A stretch of 64,000 bases of DNA from Ramlibacter tataouinensis (GTDB lineage: Bacteria; Pseudomonadota; Gammaproteobacteria; Burkholderiales; Burkholderiaceae_C). Shown here one piece after another: positions 1 to 8,335 of this stretch (position 1 is the stretch's first letter; each line of letters starts with the position of its first letter). A program made the position numbers and the translations under genes. The notes under the pieces were generated by a model. That model saw only the letters and a list, made by a program, of their open reading frames with translations, made no database searches and was not told the DNA's origin. The stretch covers positions 3,162,001 through 3,226,000 of the forward strand of contig NZ_CP116009.1 of NCBI RefSeq assembly GCF_027941915.1. The letters are read 5' to 3'.

Positions 1-654
1 GCGGTGCTGACCGCCGACGAGAAGGAGCTGGGCGTGGCGCTGGTCGACATCGGCGCCGGCACCACCGACGTGGCCATCTTCACCGGCGGCGCCATCCGCC
101 ACACCTCGGTGATCCCGATCGCGGGCGACCTGGTCACCAGCGACATCGCGATGGCGCTGCGCACCCCGACCAAGGACGCCGAGGACATCAAGGTCGAGAG
201 CGGCTGCGCCAAGCAGTTGCTGGCCGACCCGGAGCAGCAGGTCGAGGTGCCCGGCCTGGGCGACCGCGGCCCGCGCATGCTGTCGCGCCAGGCGCTGGCC
301 GGCGTGATCGAGCCGCGGGTCGAGGAGATCTACCAGCTGGTGCAGCAGGTGATCCGCGAATCGGGCTACGAGGAAGTGCTGTCTTCCGGCGTGGTGATCA
401 CCGGCGGCAGCGCCGTGATGCCGGGCATGGTGGAGCTGGGCGAGGACATCTTCCTCAAGCCGGTGCGCCGCGGCATCCCGCAGTACACCGGCGCGCTGGC
501 CGACATGGTGGCGCAGCCGCGCGCCGCCACGGTGATGGGGCAACTGGAGGAAGCGCGGCTGGCGCGCGTGCGCGGCCAGAAGGTGGCGCAGAAGAACGGC
601 TCCATGAAGACCGCCTTCTCGCGCATGCGCGACTTCATCGTGGGGAACTTCTGA
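1..654 (+). CDS. ftsA: Cell division protein FtsA, C-terminal part (5' end outside window)
   Basis: FtsA is the actin-like ATPase that tethers FtsZ polymers to the inner membrane and recruits later divisome proteins. The reading frame is open from base 1, so the N-terminal half is missing. The visible 217 residues begin just before the actin-fold phosphate-binding segment DIGAGTTDVAIF, continue with the second nucleotide-binding glycine motif (VVITGGSAVMPG), and end in the amphipathic membrane-targeting helix (KTAFSRMRDFIVGNF). The gene is followed directly by ftsZ on the same strand, the normal dcw order. A small palindrome at 715-728 followed by T-rich DNA lies between the two genes but is too weak to call a terminator. 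Confidence 0.95.
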   Translation, partial: AVLTADEKELGVALVDIGAGTTDVAIFTGGAIRHTSVIPIAGDLVTSDIAMALRTPTKDAEDIKVESGCAKQLLADPEQQVEVPGLGDRGPRMLSRQALAGVIEPRVEEIYQLVQQVIRESGYEEVLSSGVVITGGSAVMPGMVELGEDIFLKPVRRGIPQYTGALADMVAQPRAATVMGQLEEARLARVRGQKVAQKNGSMKTAFSRMRDFIVGNF

Positions 655-787
655 TGGACGCCGACCTGCGCGCCGCACGGCGCCGACGACGATGGCGGTG
701 CACCGATCCGCCCTCCTGAACGTTCAGGTTCTTTTCACATCCGACAACGACATCAAACGGCAACTGCAAGGAATAGGAGAAATCGAA

Positions 788-2029
788 ATGCCCATCGAAA
801 TGATCGAGGAAGACGACGGCTTCCACCTGGGCACGCAGATCAAGGTGATCGGCGTGGGCGGCGGCGGCGGCAACGCCGTCGAGCACATGATCGCGCGCGC
901 GGTCCAGGGCGTGGAGTTCATCACCGCCAACACCGACGCCCAGGCGCTGGTGCGCAGCGCCGCGCACAAGACCATCCAGCTGGGCAACAACGGCCTGGGC
1001 GCGGGCGGCAAGCCCGACCGCGGCCGCGACGCGGCCGAGGCGGCCGAGCACAGCATCCGCGAGGCGATCGACGGCGCCCACATGCTGTTCATCACGGCCG
1101 GCATGGGCGGCGGCACCGGCACCGGCGCCGCGCCGGTGATCGCCCGCGTGGCCAAGGAAATGGGGATCCTCACCGTCGGCGTGGTGACCAAGCCGTTCGA
1201 CTGGGAGGGCGGCCGCCGCATGACCAACGCCGAGAGCGGGCTGGCCGAACTGGAGGCCAACGTCGATTCGCTGATCGTGGTGCTCAACGAGAAGCTGCAG
1301 GAAGTGCTGGGCGACGACGTCACGCAGGACGAAGCCTTCGCCCATGCCAACGACGTGCTCAAGAACGCGGTGGGCGGCATCGCCGAGATCATCAACGTCC
1401 CGGGCCACGTCAACGTCGACTTCGAAGACGTGCGCACGGTGATGGGCGAGCCGGGCAAGGCGATGATGGGCACGGCCATCGCCTCCGGGCCCGACCGCGC
1501 ACGCATCGCCGCCGAGCAGGCGGTGGCCTGCCCGCTGCTGGACGGGATCGATTTGTCGGGCGCCAAGGGCGTGCTGGTGCTGATTACCGCCGCGCGCGAG
1601 AGCCTCAAGCTGGCCGAGTCGCGCGAGGCGATGAACACCATCCGCGCCTATGCCTCGCCCGACGCGCACGTGATCTTCGGCACCGCCTACGACCCCAGCC
1701 TGGGCGACGAGATGCGCGTGACCGTGGTGGCCACCGGCCTGTCGCGCCACGGCCAGCAGCGCCGCACGGCGCCGCCGCTGCAGGTGCTGCGCACCGGCAC
1801 CGACAACCTGCCGGTGCAGGTGCCGACGATGCACCACATCGTGGGCAACACCGGCGTGGGGTCGGGCGCCCTGGCCGGCGCCGCGATGCCGGCCGCCGCG
1901 CCCGACCTGACGGTGCCCAGCGTCTGGCGCACCAACCGGGCCCAGGCCTCGTCCCGCGTCGAGGCGCTCAGCGCCGGCGGCATGGACGACTTCGAGATCC
2001 CGGCGTTCCTGCGTAGGCAAGCGGACTGA
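788..2029 (+). CDS. ftsZ: Cell division GTPase FtsZ
   Basis: FtsZ is the tubulin-like GTPase that forms the cytokinetic ring. The 413-residue protein is of normal length. The first glycine-rich nucleotide loop (GVGGGGGNAVEHM) is near residues 22-34, the tubulin signature GGGTGTGAAP is near residues 107-116, and the conserved C-terminal peptide DDFEIPAFLRRQAD, which binds FtsA and ZipA-type partners, ends the protein. The start at 788 is chosen because AGGAGA at 775-780 lies 7 nt upstream and the protein then begins MPIEMIEE, as in relatives. The frame is open 32 codons further upstream, but that part reads through the ftsA-ftsZ spacer and looks non-coding. Confidence 0.97.
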   Translation: MPIEMIEEDDGFHLGTQIKVIGVGGGGGNAVEHMIARAVQGVEFITANTDAQALVRSAAHKTIQLGNNGLGAGGKPDRGRDAAEAAEHSIREAIDGAHMLFITAGMGGGTGTGAAPVIARVAKEMGILTVGVVTKPFDWEGGRRMTNAESGLAELEANVDSLIVVLNEKLQEVLGDDVTQDEAFAHANDVLKNAVGGIAEIINVPGHVNVDFEDVRTVMGEPGKAMMGTAIASGPDRARIAAEQAVACPLLDGIDLSGAKGVLVLITAARESLKLAESREAMNTIRAYASPDAHVIFGTAYDPSLGDEMRVTVVATGLSRHGQQRRTAPPLQVLRTGTDNLPVQVPTMHHIVGNTGVGSGALAGAAMPAAAPDLTVPSVWRTNRAQASSRVEALSAGGMDDFEIPAFLRRQAD

Positions 2030-2037
2030 GCGCCACA

Positions 2038-2130
2038 GTCATCCCCCGCGAAGGCGGGGGATCCAGCGCAACGCGCCTGCGGCACCCGTGCGGCGCGTTG
2101 CGCTGGGTGACCGCCTGCGCGGGGACGACC
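2038..2130. repeat. REP-like palindromic intergenic element
   Basis: Between ftsZ and lpxC lie two nested dyads. CCCCCGCGAAGGCGGGGG at 2043-2060 forms a short hairpin. A perfect 15-bp inverted repeat follows: 2063-2077 (CCAGCGCAACGCGCC) pairs with 2092-2106, enclosing 14 nt. The edges carry TCATCCCC and GGGGACGA, the typical ends of the dispersed REP-like palindromes of Burkholderiales. There is no T run, so it is not an obvious intrinsic terminator, although it could stabilise the ftsZ mRNA 3' end. No second copy was seen in the window. Confidence 0.7.
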
Positions 2131-2195
2131 GGTTCTGGGCTGGGATAGGCCATGGCACGCATGTCCCTGGGCGCACTGAGCTGGCCGCCAAAACC

Positions 2196-2201
2196 TAAAA
2201 T
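2196..2201 (+). promoter_or_regulatory. Predicted -10 box of lpxC (leaderless arrangement)
   Basis: TAAAAT ends 7 nt before the lpxC ATG and no Shine-Dalgarno sequence is visible. A transcript starting at the usual distance would begin at or next to the start codon. The -35 region at 17-bp spacing is weak, so this is a prediction only. The same layout recurs at several other genes in the window. Confidence 0.45.
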
Positions 2202-2208
2202 TCACCCC

Positions 2209-3132
2209 ATGCTGCCCCAAAGGACCCTCAAGACCCTGACCCGCGCCGTCGGCGTGGGGCTGCACGGCGGGCAGCGGGTGGAGCTGACGCTGCGGCCGGC
2301 GCAGCCGGACACCGGCATCGTGTTCCGGCGGGTGGACCTGCCCGAGCCGGTGGACATCCCGGTGTCGGCCGAGGCGGTGACCGACACCCGGCTGGCCTCG
2401 ACCATTTCCACCGGCGCGGTCAAGGTGCATACGGTCGAACACCTGATGTCGGCCTGCGCCGGACTGGGCCTGGACAACCTGTACATCGACATCACCGCCG
2501 AAGAGGTGCCGATCCTGGACGGCTCCTCGTCGTCGTTCGTGTTCCTGCTGCAAAGCGCCGGCATCGTGGCGCAGAACGCGCCGCGCCGCTTCATCCGCGT
2601 GCTGCAGCCCATCGAGGTGCGCGAGGGCGAGGGCGACGCACTCAAGTGGGCGCGCCTGGCGCCCTACCACGGCTACAAGCTCAGCTTCGAGATCGACTTC
2701 GACCACCGCGTGGTCGACTCGACCGGCCAGCGGGTCGAGTTCGACCTCGGCCAGGGCAACTACCAGCGCGACATCGCGCGGGCCCGCACCTTCGGCTTCA
2801 CCAAGGACGTGGAGATGATGCGGGCCAACGGCCTGGCGCTGGGCGGCGGCATGGACAACGCCATCGTGATGGACGACTACCGCGTCCTGAACACCGAAGG
2901 CCTGCGCTACGAGGACGAGTTCGTCAAGCACAAGATCCTGGACGCGATGGGCGACCTGTACCTGCTGGGCAAGCCGCTGCTGGCGGCCTACAACGCGTTC
3001 CGCTCGGGCCACGCCCTGAACAACAAGCTGCTGCGTGCCCTGCTGGCCCAGCGCGACGCCTGGGAGCTGGTGAGCTTCGAGGACGAGCGCCAGGCGCCCG
3101 CCGGGTTCACCCAGCTCGCCCGCGCCTGGTAG
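2209..3132 (+). CDS. lpxC: UDP-3-O-acyl-N-acetylglucosamine deacetylase LpxC
   Basis: LpxC is the zinc-dependent deacetylase that carries out the committed step of lipid A synthesis in the cytoplasm. The 307-residue length is typical. The catalytic Glu and first zinc-ligand His are in TVEHLMSA near residue 77; the other zinc ligands are in HKILDAMGD (H and D), and the general-acid His is in SGHALNNK. The start at 2209 (MLPQRTLK) matches family N-termini; the 19 codons before it have no family support. The gene sits at the end of the dcw cluster, as in many proteobacteria. Confidence 0.96.
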   Translation: MLPQRTLKTLTRAVGVGLHGGQRVELTLRPAQPDTGIVFRRVDLPEPVDIPVSAEAVTDTRLASTISTGAVKVHTVEHLMSACAGLGLDNLYIDITAEEVPILDGSSSSFVFLLQSAGIVAQNAPRRFIRVLQPIEVREGEGDALKWARLAPYHGYKLSFEIDFDHRVVDSTGQRVEFDLGQGNYQRDIARARTFGFTKDVEMMRANGLALGGGMDNAIVMDDYRVLNTEGLRYEDEFVKHKILDAMGDLYLLGKPLLAAYNAFRSGHALNNKLLRALLAQRDAWELVSFEDERQAPAGFTQLARAW

Positions 3133-3138
3133 CGCGGC

Positions 3139-3315
3139 ATGCTGGTCTTTCGCTGGGCCATCCTGCTGTTGCTGCTGGGCGCCGGCACCTGCTTTGCCTT
3201 CTATGCCGCCACCGCCCAGCCGCGCTACCGCCGCTGGGGCCTGGTCACGCTCAAGTGGACCTTGATCGCGGCCTTCGCCTTCTTTGCCGTGCTGGCGCTG
3301 GAACGGCTGGCCTGA
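3139..3315 (+). CDS. Small two-helix membrane protein, hypothetical
   Basis: A 58-residue ORF starts 6 nt after the lpxC stop and is probably cotranscribed with it. It consists almost entirely of two hydrophobic segments, residues about 4-24 (WAILLLLLGAGTCFAFYAA) and 39-56 (TLIAAFAFFAVLALERL), separated by a short basic loop (QPRYRRWG). This pattern predicts a hairpin inner-membrane protein with a cytoplasmic-type positive loop. No enzymatic motif is visible and I assign no function. The clean membrane pattern and operon spacing support it as a real gene. Confidence 0.7.
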   Translation: MLVFRWAILLLLLGAGTCFAFYAATAQPRYRRWGLVTLKWTLIAAFAFFAVLALERLA

Positions 3316-3334
3316 GCCGGCAGGCGGCGCGAAC

Positions 3335-3883
3335 TCAGTGCGCCCGGCCGGCCTTGTACATGCCGGTGGTGCGGCGCGTGGTCTGCGTGGCTTGCGCGAT
3401 GCGCGCCATGGCCTGCCCGGCATGGGCGTGCGTGATCGCCAGCCCGAGCGCATCGGCCGCATCCTTGCCGGGTAGTCCGGGAAGTTTCAGCAGGCGTTTG
3501 ACCATCTCCTGCACCTCGGCCTTGCCGGCCTTGCCGTAGCCGGCGATCGCCTGCTTCATCTGCAGGGCGGTGTACTCGGCCACAGTCAGCTCGCAGGCCA
3601 CCAGGGCCGTCACGCAGGCGCCGCGCGCCTGCCCGAGCAGCAGCGTGGCCTGCGGGTTGGCGTTGACGAACACGATCTCGACGGCGGCGGCGTCCGGCTG
3701 GTAGCGCTCGCGCACCTCGGCGATGCCGCGGAACAGCACCTTCAGCCGGGCCGGCAGGTCGCCGCGCGGCAGGTGGGTGGTGCTGATGGTGCCGCTGGCG
3801 ACGTACTGCAGCTCGTGGCCTTGCGCGTCGACCACGCCGAAGCCGGTGGTCTGCAGGCCGGGGTCGATGCCGAGGATTCGCAT
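3335..3883 (-). CDS. ruvC: Holliday junction resolvase RuvC
   Basis: RuvC is the dimeric endonuclease that cuts Holliday junctions after RuvAB branch migration. The 182-residue protein has the acidic catalytic set: Asp in [10 protein letters not shown] at the N-terminus, Glu in [22 protein letters not shown], and the paired Asp residues in [14 protein letters not shown]. The start ATG at 3883 is fixed by the family N-terminus. TAGACT (minus strand, 3895-3900) lies 11 nt before the ATG, so the transcript may be nearly leaderless. ruvA and ruvB are not adjacent. Confidence 0.95.
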   Translation of the reverse strand: MRILGIDPGLQTTGFGVVDAQGHELQYVASGTISTTHLPRGDLPARLKVLFRGIAEVRERYQPDAAAVEIVFVNANPQATLLLGQARGACVTALVACELTVAEYTALQMKQAIAGYGKAGKAEVQEMVKRLLKLPGLPGKDAADALGLAITHAHAGQAMARIAQATQTTRRTTGMYKAGRAH

Positions 3884-4027
3884 GGGCGCCGTCGAGTCTA
3901 CCGCCCGCGCGCCCGCGGCTGAGGCGCCAAAGCGAATTCGGTCGCCGCCCCGCTGCGGCACGGTCCTACAGGCCGGCGGCCAGCCCGGCGGCAAATTGGG
4001 CTTCTCGCAATCGAAGGGATGTGCCCA

Positions 4028-4342
4028 ATGAAAACCTTGCTCATCGCGTCCATGCTGGCGCTCGGACTCGCCGGCTGCGCCGGCTACGGCCAACCCGGGG
4101 CCGGCGGCACCCGCACCGCGGGCCAGGCGATCGACGACGCCACCATCGGTACCCGGCTGAAGGCCGCCTTTGCGGCCGACCCGCAGCTCAGCGCCCTGAA
4201 GATCAACGTCGATACGACGCAGGGCAACGTCAAGCTGCGCGGGTCGGTCAAGAACATGCAGGAGTGGCGCAAGGCCGGCGAAGTGGCGCGCGGCATCGAG
4301 GGCGTCAAGTCGGTCGACAACCAGCTCGTGATCGGCGGCTAG
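4028..4342 (+). CDS. BON-domain lipoprotein (OsmY-like)
   Basis: The 104-residue protein has a lipoprotein signal peptide: MKTL, a hydrophobic core, then the lipobox LAGC with Cys at about residue 17. The mature part is one BON domain (about residues 36-103, [14 protein letters not shown] to [10 protein letters not shown]), a fold that binds phospholipid or envelope surfaces in OsmY/DolP-type proteins. The start at 4028 is preferred over an in-frame GTG or ATG slightly upstream because GAAGGGA precedes it. Its stop overlaps the convergent gene's stop by 4 bp. A role in envelope or osmotic stress is inferred from the domain only. Confidence 0.85.
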   Translation: MKTLLIASMLALGLAGCAGYGQPGAGGTRTAGQAIDDATIGTRLKAAFAADPQLSALKINVDTTQGNVKLRGSVKNMQEWRKAGEVARGIEGVKSVDNQLVIGG

Positions 4343-5340
4343 ACCCCGAAGTACCAGCGCACCGAGTGGAAGAACACCGGTGCGCTGAAGCACAGCGCAT
4401 CGACCCGGTCCAGCAGGCCGTTGGCGCCCGTGACCGAGGCGCGGTGGCCCCAGGCCGGCACGCCGCGGTCGCGCTTGATGGCCTTCATCACCAGGTGCCC
4501 CAGCGAGCCGGCGGCGCAGGCGATGAAGGCCATCGCCACCGCCTGGCCGGGGCCGAAGGGCGTGATGAACGACAGCGCGCCGCCCAGCAGGCTGCCGACG
4601 GCCATGCCCAGCGCCCAGGTCGCCCAGTTGAAGCTCTTGCTGACCTGCGGAATGGCCGCTGGCCGCGGGGAGCGGCGCGTGAGCAGGTGCTGCACCACCA
4701 TGCAGGTCTGCACTACGAACACCAGGAAGAACACCAGGAACGCGCCCTTGCCGACGTAGCCGCGCTGCGGGAAGTCCAGCAGCAGCAGCGCGGGCAAGTG
4801 GCTCATGCCATAGACGCAGACCATGATGCCCCACTGCATCTTGGCATTGCGCTCCAGGAAGCGCTGGGTATCGCCGCCCAGCGCGCTGGCCAGCGGCAGC
4901 GCCAGGAACACATAGACGGGAATGAACACCGTCAGCAGGTCGAAGCGGCGGGCGGCGGCCAGCCAGAACTGGATCGGCAGCACCACGAAGAAGGCCGCCA
5001 CCAGGCTGCGATGGTCGCCGCGGCGGGTGGGCGACAGCGTGATGAACTCGCGCAGTGCGAAGAAGGCGACCAGCCCGAACAGCAGCGTGGCGCCGGTGTG
5101 GCCGGCGGCCCAGCCGATCCAGAACACCACCACCATCGCCCACGACGACGACAGCAGCCTGCGCGCATCGGTGAGCCGTTCCTGCCAGGCTTCGTCATCG
5201 GTCGCTTGCGCCGGGTTGCGAAAGCCGAGCAGGAACACGGCCACGCTGGCCAGTGCCAGGATGCCGAACACCAGGAAGAACAGCGCGCCGACCTGCTGCT
5301 CGGGCGCCAGGCTGCGCAGGAAGTCGTAGCCCGCCGTCAT
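4339..5340 (-). CDS. Phosphatidate cytidylyltransferase (CDP-diglyceride synthase-like membrane protein)
   Basis: A 333-residue polytopic membrane protein of the CdsA/YnbB type, which makes CDP-diacylglycerol from phosphatidate and CTP. About eight hydrophobic segments are visible. The C-terminal part carries the family signature region, including [35 protein letters not shown] and the [18 protein letters not shown] stretch, which corresponds to the Cds motif G-D-x(3)-S-x(2)-KR-x(4)-KD in relaxed form. It overlaps the acyltransferase gene upstream by 4 bp (ATGA), so phosphatidate is produced and consumed within one operon. It may be a second cdsA paralogue rather than the essential copy. Confidence 0.82.
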   Translation of the reverse strand: MTAGYDFLRSLAPEQQVGALFFLVFGILALASVAVFLLGFRNPAQATDDEAWQERLTDARRLLSSSWAMVVVFWIGWAAGHTGATLLFGLVAFFALREFITLSPTRRGDHRSLVAAFFVVLPIQFWLAAARRFDLLTVFIPVYVFLALPLASALGGDTQRFLERNAKMQWGIMVCVYGMSHLPALLLLDFPQRGYVGKGAFLVFFLVFVVQTCMVVQHLLTRRSPRPAAIPQVSKSFNWATWALGMAVGSLLGGALSFITPFGPGQAVAMAFIACAAGSLGHLVMKAIKRDRGVPAWGHRASVTGANGLLDRVDALCFSAPVFFHSVRWYFGV

Positions 5341-5948
5341 AAGTCACGCAGCTCGATCACGGCCTGGCGCGCGCGGGCCAGGAAGGCATGGCGGTCCTCG
5401 CCGGGCTGCAGCGCGACGGGAGCGCCGAAGGTCACCGAACACAGGATCGGCACCGGCACCACCTCGCCCTTGGGCATGACCCGCTGCACGTTGGCGATCC
5501 AGGCCGGCACCAGCACCACCTCGGGAAAGCGCACCGCCAGGTTGTACAGGCCGGCCTTGAAGGGCTGCGGTTCCTCGGCGTGGCCGCGCGTGCCTTCCGG
5601 AAACAGGATGATGGAGTCGCCGTTCTCCAGGGCCTGGACCAGCGGCTCCAGCGGGTCCTGCTCGCCGGTGCGGGCCCGGTCCACGTACACGGCGTTGAAG
5701 ACCGCCGTGGTGATCCACCGGCGCAAGCGGCCCCGGGTCCAGTAGTCGCGCGCGGCGATCGGCCGCGTGATGCTGCGCAGCTCGTGCGGCAGCGCCGCCC
5801 AGATCATCACCAGGTCGGCATGGCTCTGGTGGTTGGCGAAATAGATGCGCTGTTCGGCCTTGGGCGGACAGCCGTGCCAGCGCGCCTGTGCCCCGGTGAG
5901 CAGCCGCACCAGGCCCAGCAGGAAGATGCCCATCGCCTTGGCCAGCAT
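5337..5948 (-). CDS. 1-acyl-sn-glycerol-3-phosphate acyltransferase (PlsC family)
   Basis: A 203-residue PlsC-type acyltransferase that converts lysophosphatidate to phosphatidate at the inner membrane. It has an N-terminal membrane segment (KAMGIFLLGLVRLLTG), the catalytic HX4D box in FANHQSHAD, and the glycerolphosphate-binding box LFPEGTRG. The ATG at 5948 (MLAKAMG) is chosen; the frame is open for 49 more codons upstream, but that segment is proline- and histidine-rich and not family-like. TATCAT (minus strand, 5955-5960) sits 6 nt before the ATG. Translationally coupled to the downstream CdsA-like gene. Confidence 0.9.
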   Translation of the reverse strand: MLAKAMGIFLLGLVRLLTGAQARWHGCPPKAEQRIYFANHQSHADLVMIWAALPHELRSITRPIAARDYWTRGRLRRWITTAVFNAVYVDRARTGEQDPLEPLVQALENGDSIILFPEGTRGHAEEPQPFKAGLYNLAVRFPEVVLVPAWIANVQRVMPKGEVVPVPILCSVTFGAPVALQPGEDRHAFLARARQAVIELRDL

Positions 5949-6048
5949 CGGCCGATGATAAGCAGCTCGGCCATGGCCGTGGCAACGGCCCTCGGGGCCG
6001 GGGTGCGCGCCGACGGCCGGGTTGCTCGACTGCCGATATGCTGCGCCG

Positions 6049-6870
6049 ATGCGCCTGGCTGCCTGTTGCATGATCCTCGCGGCGATCGCGCCCACCGTTG
6101 CAGCGGCGGACGACGCCTTGCTGCAGGCCCTGCAGCAGGCGCGCCGGCAATGCGGCGCAGCCGGGCCGGCGCTGCGGCCGCAGCCGCAGCTCGACCAGGC
6201 GGCCCGGCGCTTGGCAGGCGGCGCGCCGCTCGAAAGTGCCCTCCAGGCCAGCGGCTATCGCGCCCAGCGCAGCTTCCAGTGGACCTTGCGCGGCTACCGG
6301 TCGCCGCAGGCGGCGATGCAGGCGCTGGTGCCGCAGCATTGCCGTGCCCTGGCCGACCCCTCGCTGCGCGAGGTCGGCCTGCAGCGGTCGGGCAACGCGT
6401 GGTGGGTGATCGCCGCCGCGCCCTTCGATCCGCCGGCCGCCGGGCAATCCGGCGACGTGTCGGCGCGCGTGCTGGTCCTGGTCAACCGGGCCCGGGCGCA
6501 GCCGCGGCGCTGCGGCAGCCAACCGTTCGATGCGGCCGCCCCCGTGTCGCTCAATGCCTTGCTGGTGCGGGCGGCGGCGGCGCATGCGGATTCGATGGCG
6601 CGTTACGGCTACCTGGCGCACGAGGGCCGCGACGGCAGCACGCCGGCCGAACGGGTCGATCGCACCGGCTACCGCTGGCGCAAGGTCGGCGAGAACGTCG
6701 CCTCCGGCCAGACGAGCGCGGAGCAGGTGGTGCACGGCTGGCTGGCCAGTCCCGAGCACTGCGCCAACATCATGGAGCCGCGCTTCACCGAAATGGGCGT
6801 GGCGTTTGCCGTGAACACCGCCAGCGACGGCGGCATCTACTGGGCCCAGGTGTTCGCTCTGCCGCGCTGA
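6049..6870 (+). CDS. Secreted CAP (SCP/PR-1) domain protein
   Basis: A 273-residue protein with a Sec signal peptide (MRLAACC through APTVAAA, cleavage about residue 22). The N-terminal 130 residues match nothing I recognise. The C-terminal half, from about residue 140 (VLVNRARAQPRRCG), is a CAP/SCP domain with the cavity motifs ADSMARYGYLAHEG (His) and GENVASGQTSAEQVVHGWL, then SPEHCANIMEPRFTEMGVAF. Bacterial CAP proteins (YkwD type) are extracytoplasmic; their biochemical role is mostly unsettled. The start ATG follows a TATGCT hexamer at 6037-6042. The 202 bp downstream, up to galE, contain the galE promoter region. Confidence 0.88.
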   Translation: MRLAACCMILAAIAPTVAAADDALLQALQQARRQCGAAGPALRPQPQLDQAARRLAGGAPLESALQASGYRAQRSFQWTLRGYRSPQAAMQALVPQHCRALADPSLREVGLQRSGNAWWVIAAAPFDPPAAGQSGDVSARVLVLVNRARAQPRRCGSQPFDAAAPVSLNALLVRAAAAHADSMARYGYLAHEGRDGSTPAERVDRTGYRWRKVGENVASGQTSAEQVVHGWLASPEHCANIMEPRFTEMGVAFAVNTASDGGIYWAQVFALPR

Positions 6871-6938
6871 GCGCGCGCCTTTTCAGCTGGAGGTTGTCCC
6901 TCTGGCCAGTTCGCTGTTTCCGAGAGCTAAGGGCTTCC

Positions 6939-6951
6939 GGGACGTTTGCCC
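6939..6951 (+). promoter_or_regulatory. EPS-cluster motif, site 1 (upstream of galE)
   Basis: GGGACGTTTGCCC lies 121 bp before the galE ATG. It is one base shorter than, but clearly related to, the GGGA-N2-TTTGTCCC sites upstream of ugd and other EPS genes. Proposed operator; the binding protein is unknown. A separate perfect 14-bp palindrome, GGGAGATTTCTCCC, lies at 6962-6975. Confidence 0.4.
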
Positions 6952-7072
6952 TGTGCAGTCCGGGAGATTTCTCCCCTGCGACCCGTGCCCTGCGAGAGCC
7001 GAATCTCGTTCGCGCCAGATGCGGGGGCGACGACTTGTCGCTGGATGCGCCTGGCGTGGAGGAATGCTCCGA

Positions 7073-8059
7073 ATGAATGATGCTCGTACGGTTCTCGTCA
7101 CCGGTGGGGCTGGCTATATCGGTAGCCACGCGTGCGCCGAACTGGCTCGGGCAGGGTACGCCCCGGTCGCGTACGACAACCTGAGTACCGGACATCGCGA
7201 GAGTGTTCGCTGGGGGGCGCTGGAAGTCGGGGACATCTGCGACCACGGGCGGCTGGGCGCGGTGCTCCTGAAGTACAAGCCGGGGGCGATCATGCACTTC
7301 GCGGCAAAGGCCTACGTGGGTGAGTCCATGGAGCATCCGCGCAAGTACTACCGCAACAACGTGGCCGGCACCCTCACCCTGCTCGAGACGGCGCTCGAGC
7401 ACGAAGTCAGGTTCTTCGTCTTTTCAAGCAGTTGCGCCACCTATGGCATCCCGCTCGCCTCCCGGGTTTCCGAGACGACGCCACAAGTGCCGATCAGCCC
7501 GTACGGAGCAACGAAGCTGATTTGCGAGCAGATGATTCTCGACTTCTGTCGCTCCTATGGGATGACCGCCGCCTTGTTGCGTTACTTCAACGCAGCAGGC
7601 GCACACCCGACGGCCCCGATCGGCGAGTCGCACGATCCCGAACCGCACCTCATTCCATGCGTTCTCGACGTGGCAAGCGGACGCGCCGCTGAAGTCAGGA
7701 TCCATGGGGGAGATCACCCCACCGTCGATGGCAGCTGCGTTCGGGACTATGTTCACGTGTGTGACTTGGCTGACGCCCACGTTCTGGCCTTGAAGTATCT
7801 GGAGCAGGGCGGGATTCCGGATGCGTTCAACCTGGGAAATGGCAAGGGGTTTTCGGTGCTGCAGGTCGTTGAAGCGGCATCGCGTGTGACCGGTCGCGAC
7901 ATCCCGTACCGGATTTGCGAACGCCGTGCCGGCGACACCGCCGCGGTTTTCGCCGACGCCAGCAAGGCAGCCTCCAGATTGGGCTGGCGGCCCAACTTCG
8001 CCGACCTCGAGGTGATCATCCAGCACGCATGGCGCTGGCACCAGCACCGGGCTTATTGA
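7073..8059 (+). CDS. galE: UDP-glucose 4-epimerase GalE
   Basis: GalE interconverts UDP-glucose and UDP-galactose with bound NAD; here it supplies galactosyl donor for the EPS. The 328-residue SDR protein has the N-terminal NAD motif TGGAGYIGS, catalytic Ser/Thr region FSSSCATYG and the YxxxK motif in SPYGATKLICEQ, followed by LRYFNAAGAHP. The ATG at 7073 is favoured because GGAGGA at 7058-7063 is 9 nt upstream; an in-frame ATG at 7064 lies directly against the SD. Codon use looks less GC-biased than in lpxC or ftsZ. First gene of the EPS cluster. Confidence 0.93.
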   Translation: MNDARTVLVTGGAGYIGSHACAELARAGYAPVAYDNLSTGHRESVRWGALEVGDICDHGRLGAVLLKYKPGAIMHFAAKAYVGESMEHPRKYYRNNVAGTLTLLETALEHEVRFFVFSSSCATYGIPLASRVSETTPQVPISPYGATKLICEQMILDFCRSYGMTAALLRYFNAAGAHPTAPIGESHDPEPHLIPCVLDVASGRAAEVRIHGGDHPTVDGSCVRDYVHVCDLADAHVLALKYLEQGGIPDAFNLGNGKGFSVLQVVEAASRVTGRDIPYRICERRAGDTAAVFADASKAASRLGWRPNFADLEVIIQHAWRWHQHRAY

Positions 8060-8244
8060 GCGCCGCCGCCAGCACGCTCCCGACGAGCCACGGGAGCTCA
8101 AGGGTCGGTCGGTAGACGCGTTCACCCCCGCGTTCCGTTCGCTGATGCGTTGCCACCCGGGCGCGCGGCTGGCCGGACCTGCGCGCCCGGCAGCTCGCGG
8201 GGGGAGACGGTTGGGCGAACCGTTCGGTACAACAACAAGCTCCC

Positions 8245-8258
8245 GGGATGTTTGTCCC
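8245..8258 (+). promoter_or_regulatory. EPS-cluster motif, site 2 (upstream of ugd)
   Basis: GGGATGTTTGTCCC lies 77 bp before the ugd ATG, inside the 276-bp galE-ugd spacer. It is the clearest example of the recurrent EPS motif. The spacer also holds a hairpin-forming inverted repeat just after galE (GCTCCCG/CGGGAGC, 8080-8101) without a T run. Confidence 0.5.
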
Positions 8259-8335
8259 CTATCGACCGTGAGACTCCTCTCATGCCGTGCAAACGGTGTG
8301 AGCGCCAAATCCTTCGCTCACGAAAGGAGTGCTTC

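Noticed and set aside
715-735. CCTGAACGTTCAGG followed by TTCTTTT between ftsA and ftsZ as a terminator
   Set aside because: The usable stem is only about 5 bp once a loop is allowed; ftsZ must be expressed, so a strong terminator is unlikely.
635-2020. Long minus-strand frame opposite ftsZ
   Set aside because: Composition is that of a shadow; ftsZ on the plus strand is unmistakable.
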